A stretch of 64,000 bases of DNA from an uncultured Phycicoccus sp. (GTDB lineage: Bacteria; Actinomycetota; Actinomycetes; Actinomycetales; Dermatophilaceae). Every line of letters begins with the position of its first letter. The stretch's first letter is position 1. The position numbers were made by a program, and so were the translations under genes. Below the pieces are notes generated by a model. It was given only the letters and a program-made list of their open reading frames with translations. It made no database searches and was not told where the DNA came from. The stretch spans positions 62,001-126,000 of the forward strand of contig NZ_CANLZR010000001.1 of NCBI RefSeq assembly GCF_947495705.1, given 5' to 3'. Shown piece after piece: positions 43,454-52,189 of the stretch.

Positions 43454-44482
43454 ATGCGCTATCGACTGCTGGGCCGCAGCGGCTGTGCCGTCTCCGAGCT
43501 GTGCCTCGGCACCATGACGTTCGGGGCCGAGACCGACGAGGCCGGCGCGCACGACCAGCTGGATGTGTTCGTCGACGCGGGCGGCACGCTCGTCGACACC
43601 GCCGACGTGTACTCCGCGGGCAGCTCCGAGGAGATCATCGGCCGGTGGCTGGCGGCGCGCCCGCCTGAGGTGACCGAACGGGTGGTCGTCGCGACCAAGG
43701 GCAGGTTCGCGACCGACCCCGGCCCGAACGGCAACGGCCTGTCGGCACGGCACCTGACCCGTGCCCTCGACGCCTCGCTGCACCGGCTCGGGACCGACGA
43801 CATCGACCTGTACCAGGTGCACGCGTTCGACCCGCACACGCCGATGGAGGAGACGCTGCGCACGCTCGACGGGTTCGTCCAGGCCGGGAAGATCCGCTAC
43901 TACGGTCTGTCGAACTTCACCGGCTGGCAGCTGACCAAGGCGGTGCTGACCGCGCGGGCGCTGGGCCTGCGCGAGCCGGTGACGCTGCAGCCGCAGTACA
44001 GCCTCATCGTCCGCGAGATCGAGTGGGAGGTCGTGCCGGCCGCGCGCGATGTCGGCATGGGCCTGCTGCCGTGGAGCCCGCTCGGGGGCGGCTGGCTCTC
44101 CGGCAAGTACCGGCGCGACCAGCGGCCCACGGGGGACACCCGGCTCGGGGAGGACCCGGGCCGGGGCATGGAGGCGTACGACCGGCGGGGGAGCGAGCGG
44201 ACCTGGCGGGTGATCGACGCCGTGGACCAGGTCGCCACGAGCCGTGGGCTCTCGATGGCCGAGGTCGCGCTCGCCTGGGTCAACAACCGCCCGGCCGTCG
44301 TGTCCACGATCATCGGTGCCCGCACGACGGAGCAGCTGCGGACCAACCTGCGGGCCGCCGGGGTCGAGCTGACGACCGAGGAGTACGCCCTGCTCGACGA
44401 TGCCAGCGACCTCGGGGCCGCCGACTACCCCTACGGGGAGATGGGCCTCCAGCAACGCGCGCGGGACCTGGCCGGCGGCTAG
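43454..44482 (+). CDS. Aldo/keto reductase
   Basis: A 342-residue NADPH-dependent aldo/keto reductase. Catalytic residues appear in FVDAGGTLVDTADVYSAGSS (Asp and Tyr), VVVATKGRF (Lys) and LYQVHAFDP (His); the C-terminal STIIGARTTEQL binds the cofactor phosphate. Substrate unknown. TAGGTT (43441-43446) lies 7 bases before the ATG. Its stop codon overlaps that of the convergent methyltransferase by 3 bases. Confidence 0.92.
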   Translation: MRYRLLGRSGCAVSELCLGTMTFGAETDEAGAHDQLDVFVDAGGTLVDTADVYSAGSSEEIIGRWLAARPPEVTERVVVATKGRFATDPGPNGNGLSARHLTRALDASLHRLGTDDIDLYQVHAFDPHTPMEETLRTLDGFVQAGKIRYYGLSNFTGWQLTKAVLTARALGLREPVTLQPQYSLIVREIEWEVVPAARDVGMGLLPWSPLGGGWLSGKYRRDQRPTGDTRLGEDPGRGMEAYDRRGSERTWRVIDAVDQVATSRGLSMAEVALAWVNNRPAVVSTIIGARTTEQLRTNLRAAGVELTTEEYALLDDASDLGAADYPYGEMGLQQRARDLAGG

Positions 44483-45201
44483 GCGGACCTCAGATCGAAG
44501 AAGAGGAAGCAGATGAACGGCCGGCCATCGGTGCCTGGCGGCAGGAGGTCACCGGGGGTGTCCGGCGCCGGGGGAGGCTCGCTGAGGGTCACGATGCGGA
44601 AGCCCGCGGTGGCGAACGCGTCGGTGATGGCGTGCAGGGGTCGGTGCCAGTAGGTCAGGACGACGCGCCGGCCGGCCATCTCGTAGTCCTCGGAGTACCG
44701 GGTGAGGGCGAAGTAGTCCGCGTCGGGGTACACGATCGCGTAGACGGCGGGGTGGATCACCGACACGATGAGGCGGCCCCCGGGCTTGAGCACCCGCCGC
44801 AGCTCGGCGAGAGGGCCGGTCCAGTCCTCGAGGTAGTGCAGCACGAGGGAGGCGGTCACGACGTCGAACTCGTCGTCCTCGTACGGCAGCGGCTCGGCGA
44901 GGTCCGCCACGCACACCCGGGCATCCGCACCCAGCCGCCGGCGTGCCAGATCGACCATCGCCACGCTCCGGTCGAAGCCGGTGACGACGGCTCCTCGGGC
45001 CTGCAGCGCTTCGGACAACGGCCCGGACCCGCAGCCCGCGTCGAGGACCCGGAGGCCGGCGACATCACCGGCGAGCCGGAGCATCGCGGGGCGCTCGTAG
45101 TAGCGGTTGAAGAGGTTGGACTCGTTCTCGGCCGAGTAGGCCTCCGCGAAGCCGTCGTAGTCGCCGTCCGTCGCTCGGGCATGGTCAGTCGCAGGGGTCA
45201 T
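44479..45201 (-). CDS. Class I SAM-dependent methyltransferase
   Basis: A 240-residue methyltransferase with the SAM motif LRVLDAGCGSGPLSEALQARG, acidic loop VTGFDRSVAM, motif II EFDVVTASLVLHYLED and VLKPGGRLIVSVIHP. The C-terminal part is typical of Methyltransf_11/UbiE-type small-molecule methylases. Substrate not predictable; the YEM...LTYWHRPLH segment recurs in uncharacterised homologues. Convergent with the aldo/keto reductase. ATG 45201 gives the family's usual start. Confidence 0.88.
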   Translation of the reverse strand: MTPATDHARATDGDYDGFAEAYSAENESNLFNRYYERPAMLRLAGDVAGLRVLDAGCGSGPLSEALQARGAVVTGFDRSVAMVDLARRRLGADARVCVADLAEPLPYEDDEFDVVTASLVLHYLEDWTGPLAELRRVLKPGGRLIVSVIHPAVYAIVYPDADYFALTRYSEDYEMAGRRVVLTYWHRPLHAITDAFATAGFRIVTLSEPPPAPDTPGDLLPPGTDGRPFICFLFFDLRSA

Positions 45202-45257
45202 GGGTGCCTTCGTACCGACTGGTCGGGGTGACGGCAACCGGAGCCGGCGAGGCAGCC

Positions 45258-45623
45258 TCAGTTCGCTCGCGCCCGGCGGCGGCGCAGGGCGAAGCCGACC
45301 CACGAGGTGAGGACGACGGCGGCCACGAGCGCCTGGACCAGGGTCTCGTGCTCCTGCGGGTAGATGACCCCGGCGAGGTAGTGGTCGATGAAGCCGGTGG
45401 CGACCAGGGTCGAGTCGCCCGCCCGCGCCCGACCCCAGTTCTCGACGTGGGTCAGCGGGCAGGCCCAGCCGACGAGCACGTTGAAGAGCCCGTACAGGGC
45501 GACCGCCGCGTGCACCCAGATCGTCCGGGGCCACCGCCACGCGACGAACCCGCCCACCGTGAGGTAGGCCAGGAACGCGAAGTGCGCCACCATGGCGGCG
45601 TCGGCGACGAGGCGGAACCACAT
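45258..45623 (-). CDS. DUF2784 family membrane protein
   Basis: A 121-residue integral membrane protein with about four helices and the DUF2784 features: AHFAFLAYLTVGGF, HAAVALYGLFNVLVGWACPLTH and FIDHYLAGVIYP. Function unknown in the family. It lies between the methyltransferase and the betaine-type methyltransferase, with short gaps on both sides, all on the minus strand. Confidence 0.8.
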   Translation of the reverse strand: MWFRLVADAAMVAHFAFLAYLTVGGFVAWRWPRTIWVHAAVALYGLFNVLVGWACPLTHVENWGRARAGDSTLVATGFIDHYLAGVIYPQEHETLVQALVAAVVLTSWVGFALRRRRARAN

Positions 45624-45668
45624 GACGCCTCCAGCCTGCCGCAGGCCGCTGCGGCCTGGTAGGGCCGG

Positions 45669-47108
45669 TCAGTCGCCGAGCTCGCGGCGGCGCCGCACGA
45701 CGAACTCCTCGAGCTCGGCGCGCACGGCGTCGTCGAGCGGCGGCTGCTCGTACTCCTCGAGCCTCTGCCGCCAGATGGCCGCCGCACGGGTCGCGGTGTC
45801 CTGGGCGCCGTTGCGCATCCACCGCTCGTAGTTGTCGCTGGAGTTGAGGAACGGCCGGTAGAAGCACGTCCGGAACCGCTCCATCGTGTGCATCGACCCG
45901 AGGAAGTGCCCGCCGTGCCCGACCTCCTGGTGGGCGTCGAACGCGAGCGAGCCCTCGTCGATCTCGAGCGGGGTGAACTCGTGCTGCAGCATCTCGACGA
46001 TCTGGCAGTCGATGACGAACTTCTCGAAGCCGGCGACGAGGCCGCCCTCGAGCCAGCCGGCGCTGTGCATCACCCAGTTGGCGCCCGCGAGGAACGTGGG
46101 CATCAGCGTCATCAGGGCCTCGTAGCCCGCCTGGGCGTCCGGGACCTGCGAGGAGGTCAGCCCGCCCCCGGTGCGGAACGGCAGGCCGAAGTGCCGGGCG
46201 ATCTGGCCCGTGCACAGCAGCCCGATGCCCGACTCGGGGGTGCCGAACGTCGGTGAGCCCGACTGCATGTCGATGTTGGAGAGGAACGACCCGAAGATCA
46301 CCGGGCACCCGGGCCGGATCAGCTGCGCGAGCGCGATGCCGGAGAGCGCCTCGGCGATCTGCTGGACGAGCGCGGCGGGGATGGTGACCGGCGACATGGC
46401 GCCCATGAGGATGAACGGGGTCAGCACCACCGGCTGCGCGGCCCCGGCGTACTCGAAGAGCGCGTCGAGCATCCGGTCGTCCCAGCGCAGCGGCGAGTTG
46501 CAGTTGATGAGGCTGATCGACGCCGGGGTGGCCTCGATCGCCGCGCGCCCGCCGAAGAGCATCTCGGACATCGCGATGACGTCACGGGCGTTCTCGCCGG
46601 ACACGACGTTGCCCATGAACACCTTGTCGGTGAGGGTCATCAGCGCCAGCGTCATGTCGAGGTGGCGCGAGTCCAGCGGGGCGTCGTTCGGCTCGCACAC
46701 GACGCCGCCGGCGGAGTCGAGCACCGAGAACGACTGCGACAGCCTCGCGAAGTTGCGGTAGTCCTCCATCGTGCCGTCGCGCCGGGTCTCGCCGTCACGC
46801 ACGAACGGCGGCCCGTACACGGCGCCGAACGCCATCGAGTCCCCGCCGATGTGGATGCTGCGCTCGGGGTTGCGGGCCTGCACGTCGAACTCGCGCGGGG
46901 CCTTGGCCGCCTGCTCGAGGAGGAAGTCGGGGTCGAGGAAGACGGTGTTGTCCTCGACCCGCTGCCCGGCCGCCCGGAACAGGTCGAGGGCGCGGTCGCT
47001 CATGAACTCCACGCCGATCTCGCTGACGAGCCGGCGCCAGGCCGTGTCGAGCTGGGCCATCGCATCGGCCGAGAGGATCTCGTAGCGCGGCATCCGGTTG
47101 GTGAACAT
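45669..47108 (-). CDS. MttB-superfamily methyltransferase, candidate glycine betaine:corrinoid methyltransferase
   Basis: A 479-residue member of the trimethylamine methyltransferase superfamily without an in-frame amber codon, so it lacks pyrrolysine and belongs with the quaternary-amine enzymes such as MtgB of Desulfitobacterium. Recognisable parts are MPRYEILSADAM, EIGVEFM, IHIGGDSMAFGAVYGPPF, SGGVVCEPNDAPLDSRHLD-like (SAGGVVCEPNDAPLDS) and FRTGGGLTSSQVPDAQAGYE. It should move a methyl from a betaine to the corrinoid protein encoded divergently. ATG 47108 has GGAGG at 4 bases; a GTG at 47153 would begin upstream of the predicted transcript. Betaine is inferred from the neighbouring bet and dehydrogenase genes. 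Confidence 0.9.
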   Translation of the reverse strand: MFTNRMPRYEILSADAMAQLDTAWRRLVSEIGVEFMSDRALDLFRAAGQRVEDNTVFLDPDFLLEQAAKAPREFDVQARNPERSIHIGGDSMAFGAVYGPPFVRDGETRRDGTMEDYRNFARLSQSFSVLDSAGGVVCEPNDAPLDSRHLDMTLALMTLTDKVFMGNVVSGENARDVIAMSEMLFGGRAAIEATPASISLINCNSPLRWDDRMLDALFEYAGAAQPVVLTPFILMGAMSPVTIPAALVQQIAEALSGIALAQLIRPGCPVIFGSFLSNIDMQSGSPTFGTPESGIGLLCTGQIARHFGLPFRTGGGLTSSQVPDAQAGYEALMTLMPTFLAGANWVMHSAGWLEGGLVAGFEKFVIDCQIVEMLQHEFTPLEIDEGSLAFDAHQEVGHGGHFLGSMHTMERFRTCFYRPFLNSSDNYERWMRNGAQDTATRAAAIWRQRLEEYEQPPLDDAVRAELEEFVVRRRRELGD

Positions 47109-47161
47109 GCGGCCTCCGGGGAGCGGGACGTCGTTGACGGTGAGCCGGGTCACATCCTAGC

Positions 47162-47196
47162 CTCATCATGTGGTGCCATTGGTTCCACATGATGAG
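47162..47196. promoter_or_regulatory. 35-bp palindromic operator between MttB-like and iclR-corrinoid operons
   Basis: CTCATCATGTGG (47162-47173) and CCACATGATGAG (47185-47196) are perfect 12-base inverted arms around an 11-base centre that itself contains CCA-N-TGG symmetry. Overall 30 of 35 positions are symmetric. It occupies the divergent intergenic region; on the minus strand a -10 TAGGAT (47154-47159) lies next to it. It is the obvious binding site for the IclR regulator encoded at 47239 and could control both directions. Confidence 0.8.
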
Positions 47197-47238
47197 CAGC
47201 AACCGGTCCCGAGCGGGCCCCCGAGGAGGATCCCCAGC

Positions 47239-48006
47239 GTGACGGCGTCGACCCCGAGCACCGGCACCCAGTCCATCGACCGGGCCGCCGACCTCATCGC
47301 GCGCGTCGTCCGTGGCGACGACCCGGTCACCGCCGCCGCGCTCGCGGACGCCGCCGGCCTGGCCCGCTCCACGACCTCGCGGTTGCTCGCGGCCCTCGAG
47401 CGCGCCGAGCTGCTCGCCCGCGACGACGCCGGCGCCTGGGCCCCCGGTCCGCTCTTCGACCTGTACGCCACCCGCCGGTCCGGCGACCGCGTCATCGCCG
47501 AGGTGGCGGGCCCGACGATGCGCGCGCTCGGCGAGCAGACGGGGGAGACGGTCAACCTCGGGGTGCCCCGGCGCGGCACCGTCGTCCAGGTCGCGCAGGT
47601 GGACGCCGCCTACTACCTCGGCTCCCGCGACTGGGTGGGCACCGACGTGCCCGCCCACTGCTCGGCCCTGGGCAAGGTCCTGTACGCCTACGGGGCCCTG
47701 CCGGTGCCGTCCGGCCACCTCGACGGGCCCACCACAGCCGCCCTCACCTCGGGTGCCGCGCTGGCGGCGCAGCTGGCCGGCATCCGGCGGGCCGGCTTCG
47801 CCGCCACCGTCGACGAGCTGGAGCCCGGGCTCACTGGCATCGCGGCCCCGGTCCGGCTGCGCGGCGTCGTCGTCGCCGCCCTCGGCATCTCCGGCCCCAC
47901 CTCGCGTCTCGCCGACGGCCTCGCGGCCACCGGCTCCCTCGTCGCCACCCACGCCGCGGCCCTCTCGGCCCGGCTCGAGGACCACCCACAGGAAGGTGCC
48001 GCATGA
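47239..48006 (+). CDS. IclR family transcriptional regulator of the corrinoid methyltransferase cluster
   Basis: A 255-residue IclR-type regulator: winged helix with IDRAADLIARVV and LADAAGLARSTTSRLLAALE, effector domain with GETVNLGVPRRGTVVQVAQ, HCSALGKVLYAYG and VDELEPGLTGIAAPVR. It is similar in layout to the IclR at 39701 but clearly a different paralogue. GTG 47239 is preceded by GAGGAGGA; the frame is open further upstream only through the palindrome. It overlaps the corrinoid protein gene by ATGA, so it is the first gene of the operon. Confidence 0.9.
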   Translation: MTASTPSTGTQSIDRAADLIARVVRGDDPVTAAALADAAGLARSTTSRLLAALERAELLARDDAGAWAPGPLFDLYATRRSGDRVIAEVAGPTMRALGEQTGETVNLGVPRRGTVVQVAQVDAAYYLGSRDWVGTDVPAHCSALGKVLYAYGALPVPSGHLDGPTTAALTSGAALAAQLAGIRRAGFAATVDELEPGLTGIAAPVRLRGVVVAALGISGPTSRLADGLAATGSLVATHAAALSARLEDHPQEGAA

Positions 48007-48668
48007 CCCCCGACGACATCCTCAAGGGGCTGTACGACGAGACCCTCGTCGGCAACGCCCCTGCGGTGCTCGACCTCACCCACCAGGCGCTCGCCATGGA
48101 CATGATGCCGGGCGACCTGCTGTTCGAGGCGCTCATCCCGGCCCTCGAGGAGGTGGGGGCGCGTTTCGAGCGCGGCGACTTCTTCGTGCCCGAGATGCTC
48201 ATCGCCGGCCGCGCCATGGCCGGGTCGATGGAGGTGCTGCGGCCCCTGCTCGCCGACACCGGCGTCCAGACCATCGGCCGGTTCCTCATGGGCACCGTCA
48301 AGGGCGACGTGCACGACATCGGCAAGAACCTCGTCAACATCATGCTCGAGGGCGCCGGCTTCGAGGTGATCGACCTCGGCGTCCAGGTGGCGCCGGAGAA
48401 GTTCGTCGCGGCCATCGAGGAGCACCAGCCGGACATCGTCGGCTTCTCGGCCTTCCTCACGACGACGATGCCGATGTTCAAGGCGAACATGAACGCCCTC
48501 GAGAAGGCCGGGCTGCGCGAGTCGGTCATCGTCATGGTCGGCGGTGCGCCGGTCACCCAGGAGTACGCGGACGCCGTGGGCGCCGACGGCTACGCCTCGG
48601 ACGCCTCCGCCACGGTCAAGCGCGCCAAGGCCCTGCTGCACGAGCGCCGCGCCCGGGTGTCCGCATGA
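48003..48668 (+). CDS. Corrinoid (B12-binding) methyl-carrier protein
   Basis: A 221-residue corrinoid protein like MtgC/MtbC. The N-terminal helical cap (about 1-85) has VPEMLIAGRAMAGSMEVL, and the Rossmann-like B12 domain begins GTVKGDVHDIGKNLVNIML with the cobalt-ligand His104 in D-x-H-x-x-G, then IVGFSAFLTTTMPMF and VMVGGAPVTQEYA. It should accept the methyl from the MttB-like enzyme and pass it to the pterin methyltransferase encoded next. Overlaps both neighbours by four bases. Confidence 0.95.
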   Translation: MTPDDILKGLYDETLVGNAPAVLDLTHQALAMDMMPGDLLFEALIPALEEVGARFERGDFFVPEMLIAGRAMAGSMEVLRPLLADTGVQTIGRFLMGTVKGDVHDIGKNLVNIMLEGAGFEVIDLGVQVAPEKFVAAIEEHQPDIVGFSAFLTTTMPMFKANMNALEKAGLRESVIVMVGGAPVTQEYADAVGADGYASDASATVKRAKALLHERRARVSA

Positions 48669-49555
48669 CTGCACCGTTGCGGCACACCGTCCTGCGCTCG
48701 GCGACCAAGGAGGTCGTCCTCGGCGCCGACCGGCCGTTCTGCGTCATCGGCGAGCGGATCAACCCCACCGGCCGTCCCGTGCTCCAGGCGGCGCTGCGCG
48801 AGGGCGACCTGTCGATCATCGCCAAGGACGTCGCGTCACAGGTCGCCGGGGGCGCCGACGTGCTCGACATCAACATGGGCGTGCCGCTGACCGACGAGGC
48901 CGAGCTGCTCGTCAAGGCGATCACGATGGTCCAGGGGCTCACCGACCTGCCGATCTGCATCGACTCCTCGGTCGTCGAAGCGCTCGAGGCCGGGCTCGCC
49001 GCCTACCAGGGCCGGGCCCTGGTCAACTCCGTGACCGCCGAGGACGACCGGCTCGCCGCGATCCTCCCGCTCGTCAAGAAGTACGACGCCGCCGTCGTCG
49101 CGCTCCCCAACGACGAGGACGAGATTCCGATGGAGGCCGAGAAGCGGCTCGTGCTCACCGAGAAGATCGTGCGGGTCGCGACCGAGGAGTACGGCATCGC
49201 GATCGAGGACATCGTCATCGACCCGCTGGCCATGCCCATCGGCGCCGACTCCACCGTCGGGCGCGAGACGCTCGCGACGATCCGTGGCATCCGCGAACGG
49301 TGGGGGCTCAACACGACGTGCGGCGCCTCGAACGTCAGCTTCGGCATGCCGCACCGACACGCGATCAACGCCGCCTGGCTCCCGCTGGCGATGTCGGCCG
49401 GGATGACGAGCGCGATCATGGACGCCCGCACCCCGCAGGTGGTGGACGCCGTCCGGGCCGCCGACCTCCTGCTCGGCAACGACGAGTGGGGGATGTCTTG
49501 GATCGCGGCGCACCGGGCGCGGCAGGCGGCGGAGGCCGCCGCCGGCGGCCCGTGA
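48665..49555 (+). CDS. Methylcorrinoid:tetrahydrofolate methyltransferase (MtgA/AcsE-like pterin-binding domain)
   Basis: A 296-residue TIM-barrel, pterin-binding methyltransferase. Motifs: FCVIGERINPTGRPVLQAAL, GADVLDINMGVP (Asp/Asn pterin contacts), PICIDSSVVEALEAGL, LVNSVTAEDDRL, and GASNVSFGMPHR. Relatives transfer methyl groups between corrinoid proteins and THF; here the product would be 5-methyl-THF. ATG 48665 overlaps the previous stop. The MetF-like gene at the end of the cluster could then oxidise the product. Confidence 0.92.
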   Translation: MTAPLRHTVLRSATKEVVLGADRPFCVIGERINPTGRPVLQAALREGDLSIIAKDVASQVAGGADVLDINMGVPLTDEAELLVKAITMVQGLTDLPICIDSSVVEALEAGLAAYQGRALVNSVTAEDDRLAAILPLVKKYDAAVVALPNDEDEIPMEAEKRLVLTEKIVRVATEEYGIAIEDIVIDPLAMPIGADSTVGRETLATIRGIRERWGLNTTCGASNVSFGMPHRHAINAAWLPLAMSAGMTSAIMDARTPQVVDAVRAADLLLGNDEWGMSWIAAHRARQAAEAAAGGP

Positions 49556-51525
49556 GCGGGGACCGGGGACCCGGGACGCCGTTCGAGGACGTCGTCGAGG
49601 GCCTGCGGCGCGAGGGACTGCTCGAACGCCCGCCGCAGCTCGACGGCGAGCCGGAGGACGCGCCCGCCGGGACCGGCCGGGTCACGCTGACGTTCGCCCC
49701 GGCCGACCGCACCGTGCGGGTGCCGCCGGGGGTCTCGGTGTTCGACGCCGCGTCGTGGAACGGCATCGCCATCGACTCGACGTGCGGCGGGCACGGCACG
49801 TGCCGCAAGTGCCGCGTCCGGCTCACGGCGGGCACCGCCGCGGTGACCCGTCACGACCGCCGCACCTTCACCGATGAGCAGCTCGAGGGCGGCTGGCGGC
49901 TCGCGTGCCTCGTCCGGGCGGGGCACGACCTCGGGGTCGAGGTGCCCCCGCTCGTCACCCGGCCCAAGGCCTCGACGGTGGGGGTGGGGCGCCAGGTGAT
50001 CCTGCGTCCCGCCGTGCAGAAGCGCTACGTCGAGCTCACCGAGCCGACCCTCGCCGACCAGCGCACCGACCTGGCCCGGCTCCGCGACGCCGTCGACGAC
50101 CTCACCCTCGAACCCGACCTGTACGCCCTGCGGCGGATGCCGACGGTCCTGCGGCAGAGCGACTTCAAGGTCACCGCCGTCGTCGTCGACGAGACCCTCA
50201 TCGACGTCGAGCCTGGAGACACCACGGGTAGTCGGTACGCGATCGCCTACGACCTCGGCACGACGACCGTCGTCGCGACCCTGCTCGACCTCGAGACGGG
50301 GACCCCCGTGGCCGTGTCGTCGGTGCTCAACCGGCAGCAGCCCTTCGGCGGGGACGTCATCACCCGGATCAGCGCCACGATGATGGACCCGGAGGCGCTG
50401 GGGAAGCTCTCGGCGCTGGCCCGCGAGACGCTGGCCGAGCTCGCCGCCGAGGTGTGCGCCGAGGGCCAGGTCGACCCGGCCGGCGTCTACGAGGTGGCCG
50501 TCGCGGGCAACGCGACGATGACCGCCCTGCTGCTCGGGGTCGACCCGGAGTCGATCGGGGTGGCGCCCTTCGTCCAGGTCGCCGCGCGGTGGCCGGTGCT
50601 GCGGGCCGACGACATCGGGCTCACCCTGCACCCCGGGGCCCGGGTCGTCGTGTTCCCCTCACTCGGGGCGTACGTCGGCGGCGACATCGTCGCCGGGATG
50701 CTCGCGAGCGGCCTCGACCGCGACAAGCGGGTGCGGGTCTTCATCGACGTCGGCACGAACTGCGAGATCGCCCTGACCGACGGCGAGCGCATCGTCACGA
50801 CCGCAGCCCCGGCCGGGCCGGCGTTCGAGGGCGGGGCGATCCGCTGCGGCATGCGCGCCTCCGACGGCGCGATCGAGGTGATCCGGCTCGAGCCGGACGC
50901 CACCGACCCCGACGCCGCCGTCGTGCTCGGCGTCATCGGGGACGTCGAGCCGCGGGGTCTGTGCGGGTCCGGGCTCGTCGACGCCGTCGCCGAGCTCGTG
51001 CGGGTCGGTCTGCTCGACGCCTCGGGCCGGTTCGTGCCCGAGGAGGCTGCTGCCACGATCGCCCCCGCCCTCGCCGGCCGGCTCACGACGGTGCGCGACG
51101 GGGAGCGGGTCTTCGTGCTGCACCGGCCCGAGCCCGACGCCCCGGCCGCCGAGTCCGTGTACCTGTCCCAGCGTGACGTGCGCGAGCTCCAGTTCGCCAA
51201 GGCAGCGATCTCGACCGGGTGGTCGCTGCTGCTCGAGGAGCTGGGGATCGACGCCTCGGACATCCAGCAGGTGCTGCTCGCCGGCTCCTTCGGCTCCTAC
51301 CTGTCGCCCGCGTCGGCGGTGCGGATCGGGCTGGTGCCGAGGCTGCCGGTGCTGCGCATCGTCTCCGCCGGCAACGTCGCTGGGGAGGGCGCGAAGATGG
51401 TGCTGCTGTCGGCTCGCGAGCGGGCCGGCGCCGACGCGCTGCTCGAGGAGGTGCGCTATGTCGAGCTCTCCGACCGCCCGGACTTCAACGACCGGTTCGT
51501 CGACCAGCTCGCCTTCCCCGGCTGA
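49552..51525 (+). CDS. Reductive activator of corrinoid enzymes (RACE; 2Fe-2S and ASKHA domains)
   Basis: A 657-residue protein. Residues about 40-130 form a plant-type [2Fe-2S] domain with C78-x5-C84-x2-C87 and C119. A linker (130-215) precedes an ASKHA-type ATPase region starting YAIAYDLGTTTVVATLLDLE, with FIDVGTNCEIAL and VLLAGSFGSYLSPASAVRIG. Such proteins use ATP to reduce Co(II) corrinoid that falls out of the catalytic cycle back to Co(I). GTG start overlaps the methyltransferase stop. In an aerobic host a repair enzyme of this kind would be essential. Confidence 0.94.
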   Translation: MSGDRGPGTPFEDVVEGLRREGLLERPPQLDGEPEDAPAGTGRVTLTFAPADRTVRVPPGVSVFDAASWNGIAIDSTCGGHGTCRKCRVRLTAGTAAVTRHDRRTFTDEQLEGGWRLACLVRAGHDLGVEVPPLVTRPKASTVGVGRQVILRPAVQKRYVELTEPTLADQRTDLARLRDAVDDLTLEPDLYALRRMPTVLRQSDFKVTAVVVDETLIDVEPGDTTGSRYAIAYDLGTTTVVATLLDLETGTPVAVSSVLNRQQPFGGDVITRISATMMDPEALGKLSALARETLAELAAEVCAEGQVDPAGVYEVAVAGNATMTALLLGVDPESIGVAPFVQVAARWPVLRADDIGLTLHPGARVVVFPSLGAYVGGDIVAGMLASGLDRDKRVRVFIDVGTNCEIALTDGERIVTTAAPAGPAFEGGAIRCGMRASDGAIEVIRLEPDATDPDAAVVLGVIGDVEPRGLCGSGLVDAVAELVRVGLLDASGRFVPEEAAATIAPALAGRLTTVRDGERVFVLHRPEPDAPAAESVYLSQRDVRELQFAKAAISTGWSLLLEELGIDASDIQQVLLAGSFGSYLSPASAVRIGLVPRLPVLRIVSAGNVAGEGAKMVLLSARERAGADALLEEVRYVELSDRPDFNDRFVDQLAFPG

Positions 51526-52189
51526 CGGGACAGGCACCGGCGACCGGGTCGCCCTCGTGGCGTGTGGCGCGCTGGCCCAGCCCGCGGCCGAGGCCGCCGC
51601 CCGGCACGGGTGGCCGCTCGACGTGCACCCGCTGCCGCCGCTGCTGCACAACCGCCCCGAGCGCATCGCCGGGGAGGTCGAGGCCCTCGTGCAGTCCCTC
51701 CGCGGCCGGTACGCGCGGGTCGCCGTGGGGTACGCGGACTGCGGTACCTACGGGGCGCTGGACGAGGTCTGCGCGCGGCTGGGGGTGCAGCGCCTGCCCG
51801 GGCTGCACTGCTACGACCTGTACGCGGGCCCGACCGTCGTGGAGGACCTCACCGCCCGGGAGCCGGGCACCTACCTGCTCACCGACTTCCTCGTGAGGTC
51901 GTTCGCGCGCACCGTGGTCCACGAGCTCGGCCTCGACCGCCACCCCGAGCTGCGCGACGACTACTTCCGTCACTACACCCGCGTCGTCTGGCTCGTGCAG
52001 ACCACCGACCCGGCCGAGCGGACCGAGCTGCGCACGCTCGCACAGGCGGCCGCCGAGCGGATCGGGCTGCCGCTGGAGGTGCGGACGACGGGCCCGGGCG
52101 GCCTGGACCGTGCGCTCGCGGCGCTCGTCACCGGCGACGGCCGGCCGCCAGCGCCTCCTCGAGCATCCGCCGGCGCCAGGCCTCGATGA
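51458..52189 (+). CDS. DUF1638 family protein
   Basis: A 243-residue protein of the DUF1638 family, repeatedly seen beside MttB-type genes. The conserved core shows VALVACGALAQP, YADCGTYGALDEVC and LPGLHCYDLYAGP, a set of Cys residues suggesting metal or corrinoid handling, and a later FLVRSFARTVVHELGLDRHP. The ATG at 51458 lies 68 bases inside the RACE gene; no later ATG/GTG keeps the core motif. The first 30 residues are low-complexity Ser/Thr and may be partly untranslated. Its 3' end overlaps the convergent metF by 62 bases. Confidence 0.85.
   Translation: MSSSPTARTSTTGSSTSSPSPADGTGTGDRVALVACGALAQPAAEAAARHGWPLDVHPLPPLLHNRPERIAGEVEALVQSLRGRYARVAVGYADCGTYGALDEVCARLGVQRLPGLHCYDLYAGPTVVEDLTAREPGTYLLTDFLVRSFARTVVHELGLDRHPELRDDYFRHYTRVVWLVQTTDPAERTELRTLAQAAAERIGLPLEVRTTGPGGLDRALAALVTGDGRPPAPPRASAGARPR

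Noticed and set aside
45669-47108. Pyrrolysine-containing trimethylamine methyltransferase
   Set aside because: The frame has no in-frame TAG and no interruption, so the enzyme is of the non-pyrrolysine type. No pylT or pylBCDS genes were seen.
47109-47153. GTG 47153 as start of the MttB-like gene
   Set aside because: It would lie upstream of the transcript start predicted from TAGGAT at 47154-47159, and ATG 47108 has GGAGG at ideal spacing. I cannot exclude it, since the extra 15 residues are open.
47109-47238. Cobalamin or glycine riboswitch before the corrinoid operon
   Set aside because: The intergenic region is only 130 bases and mainly occupied by the 35-bp palindrome and the ribosome-binding sites. 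No B12-box or glycine-aptamer pattern is visible here or before sdaA.
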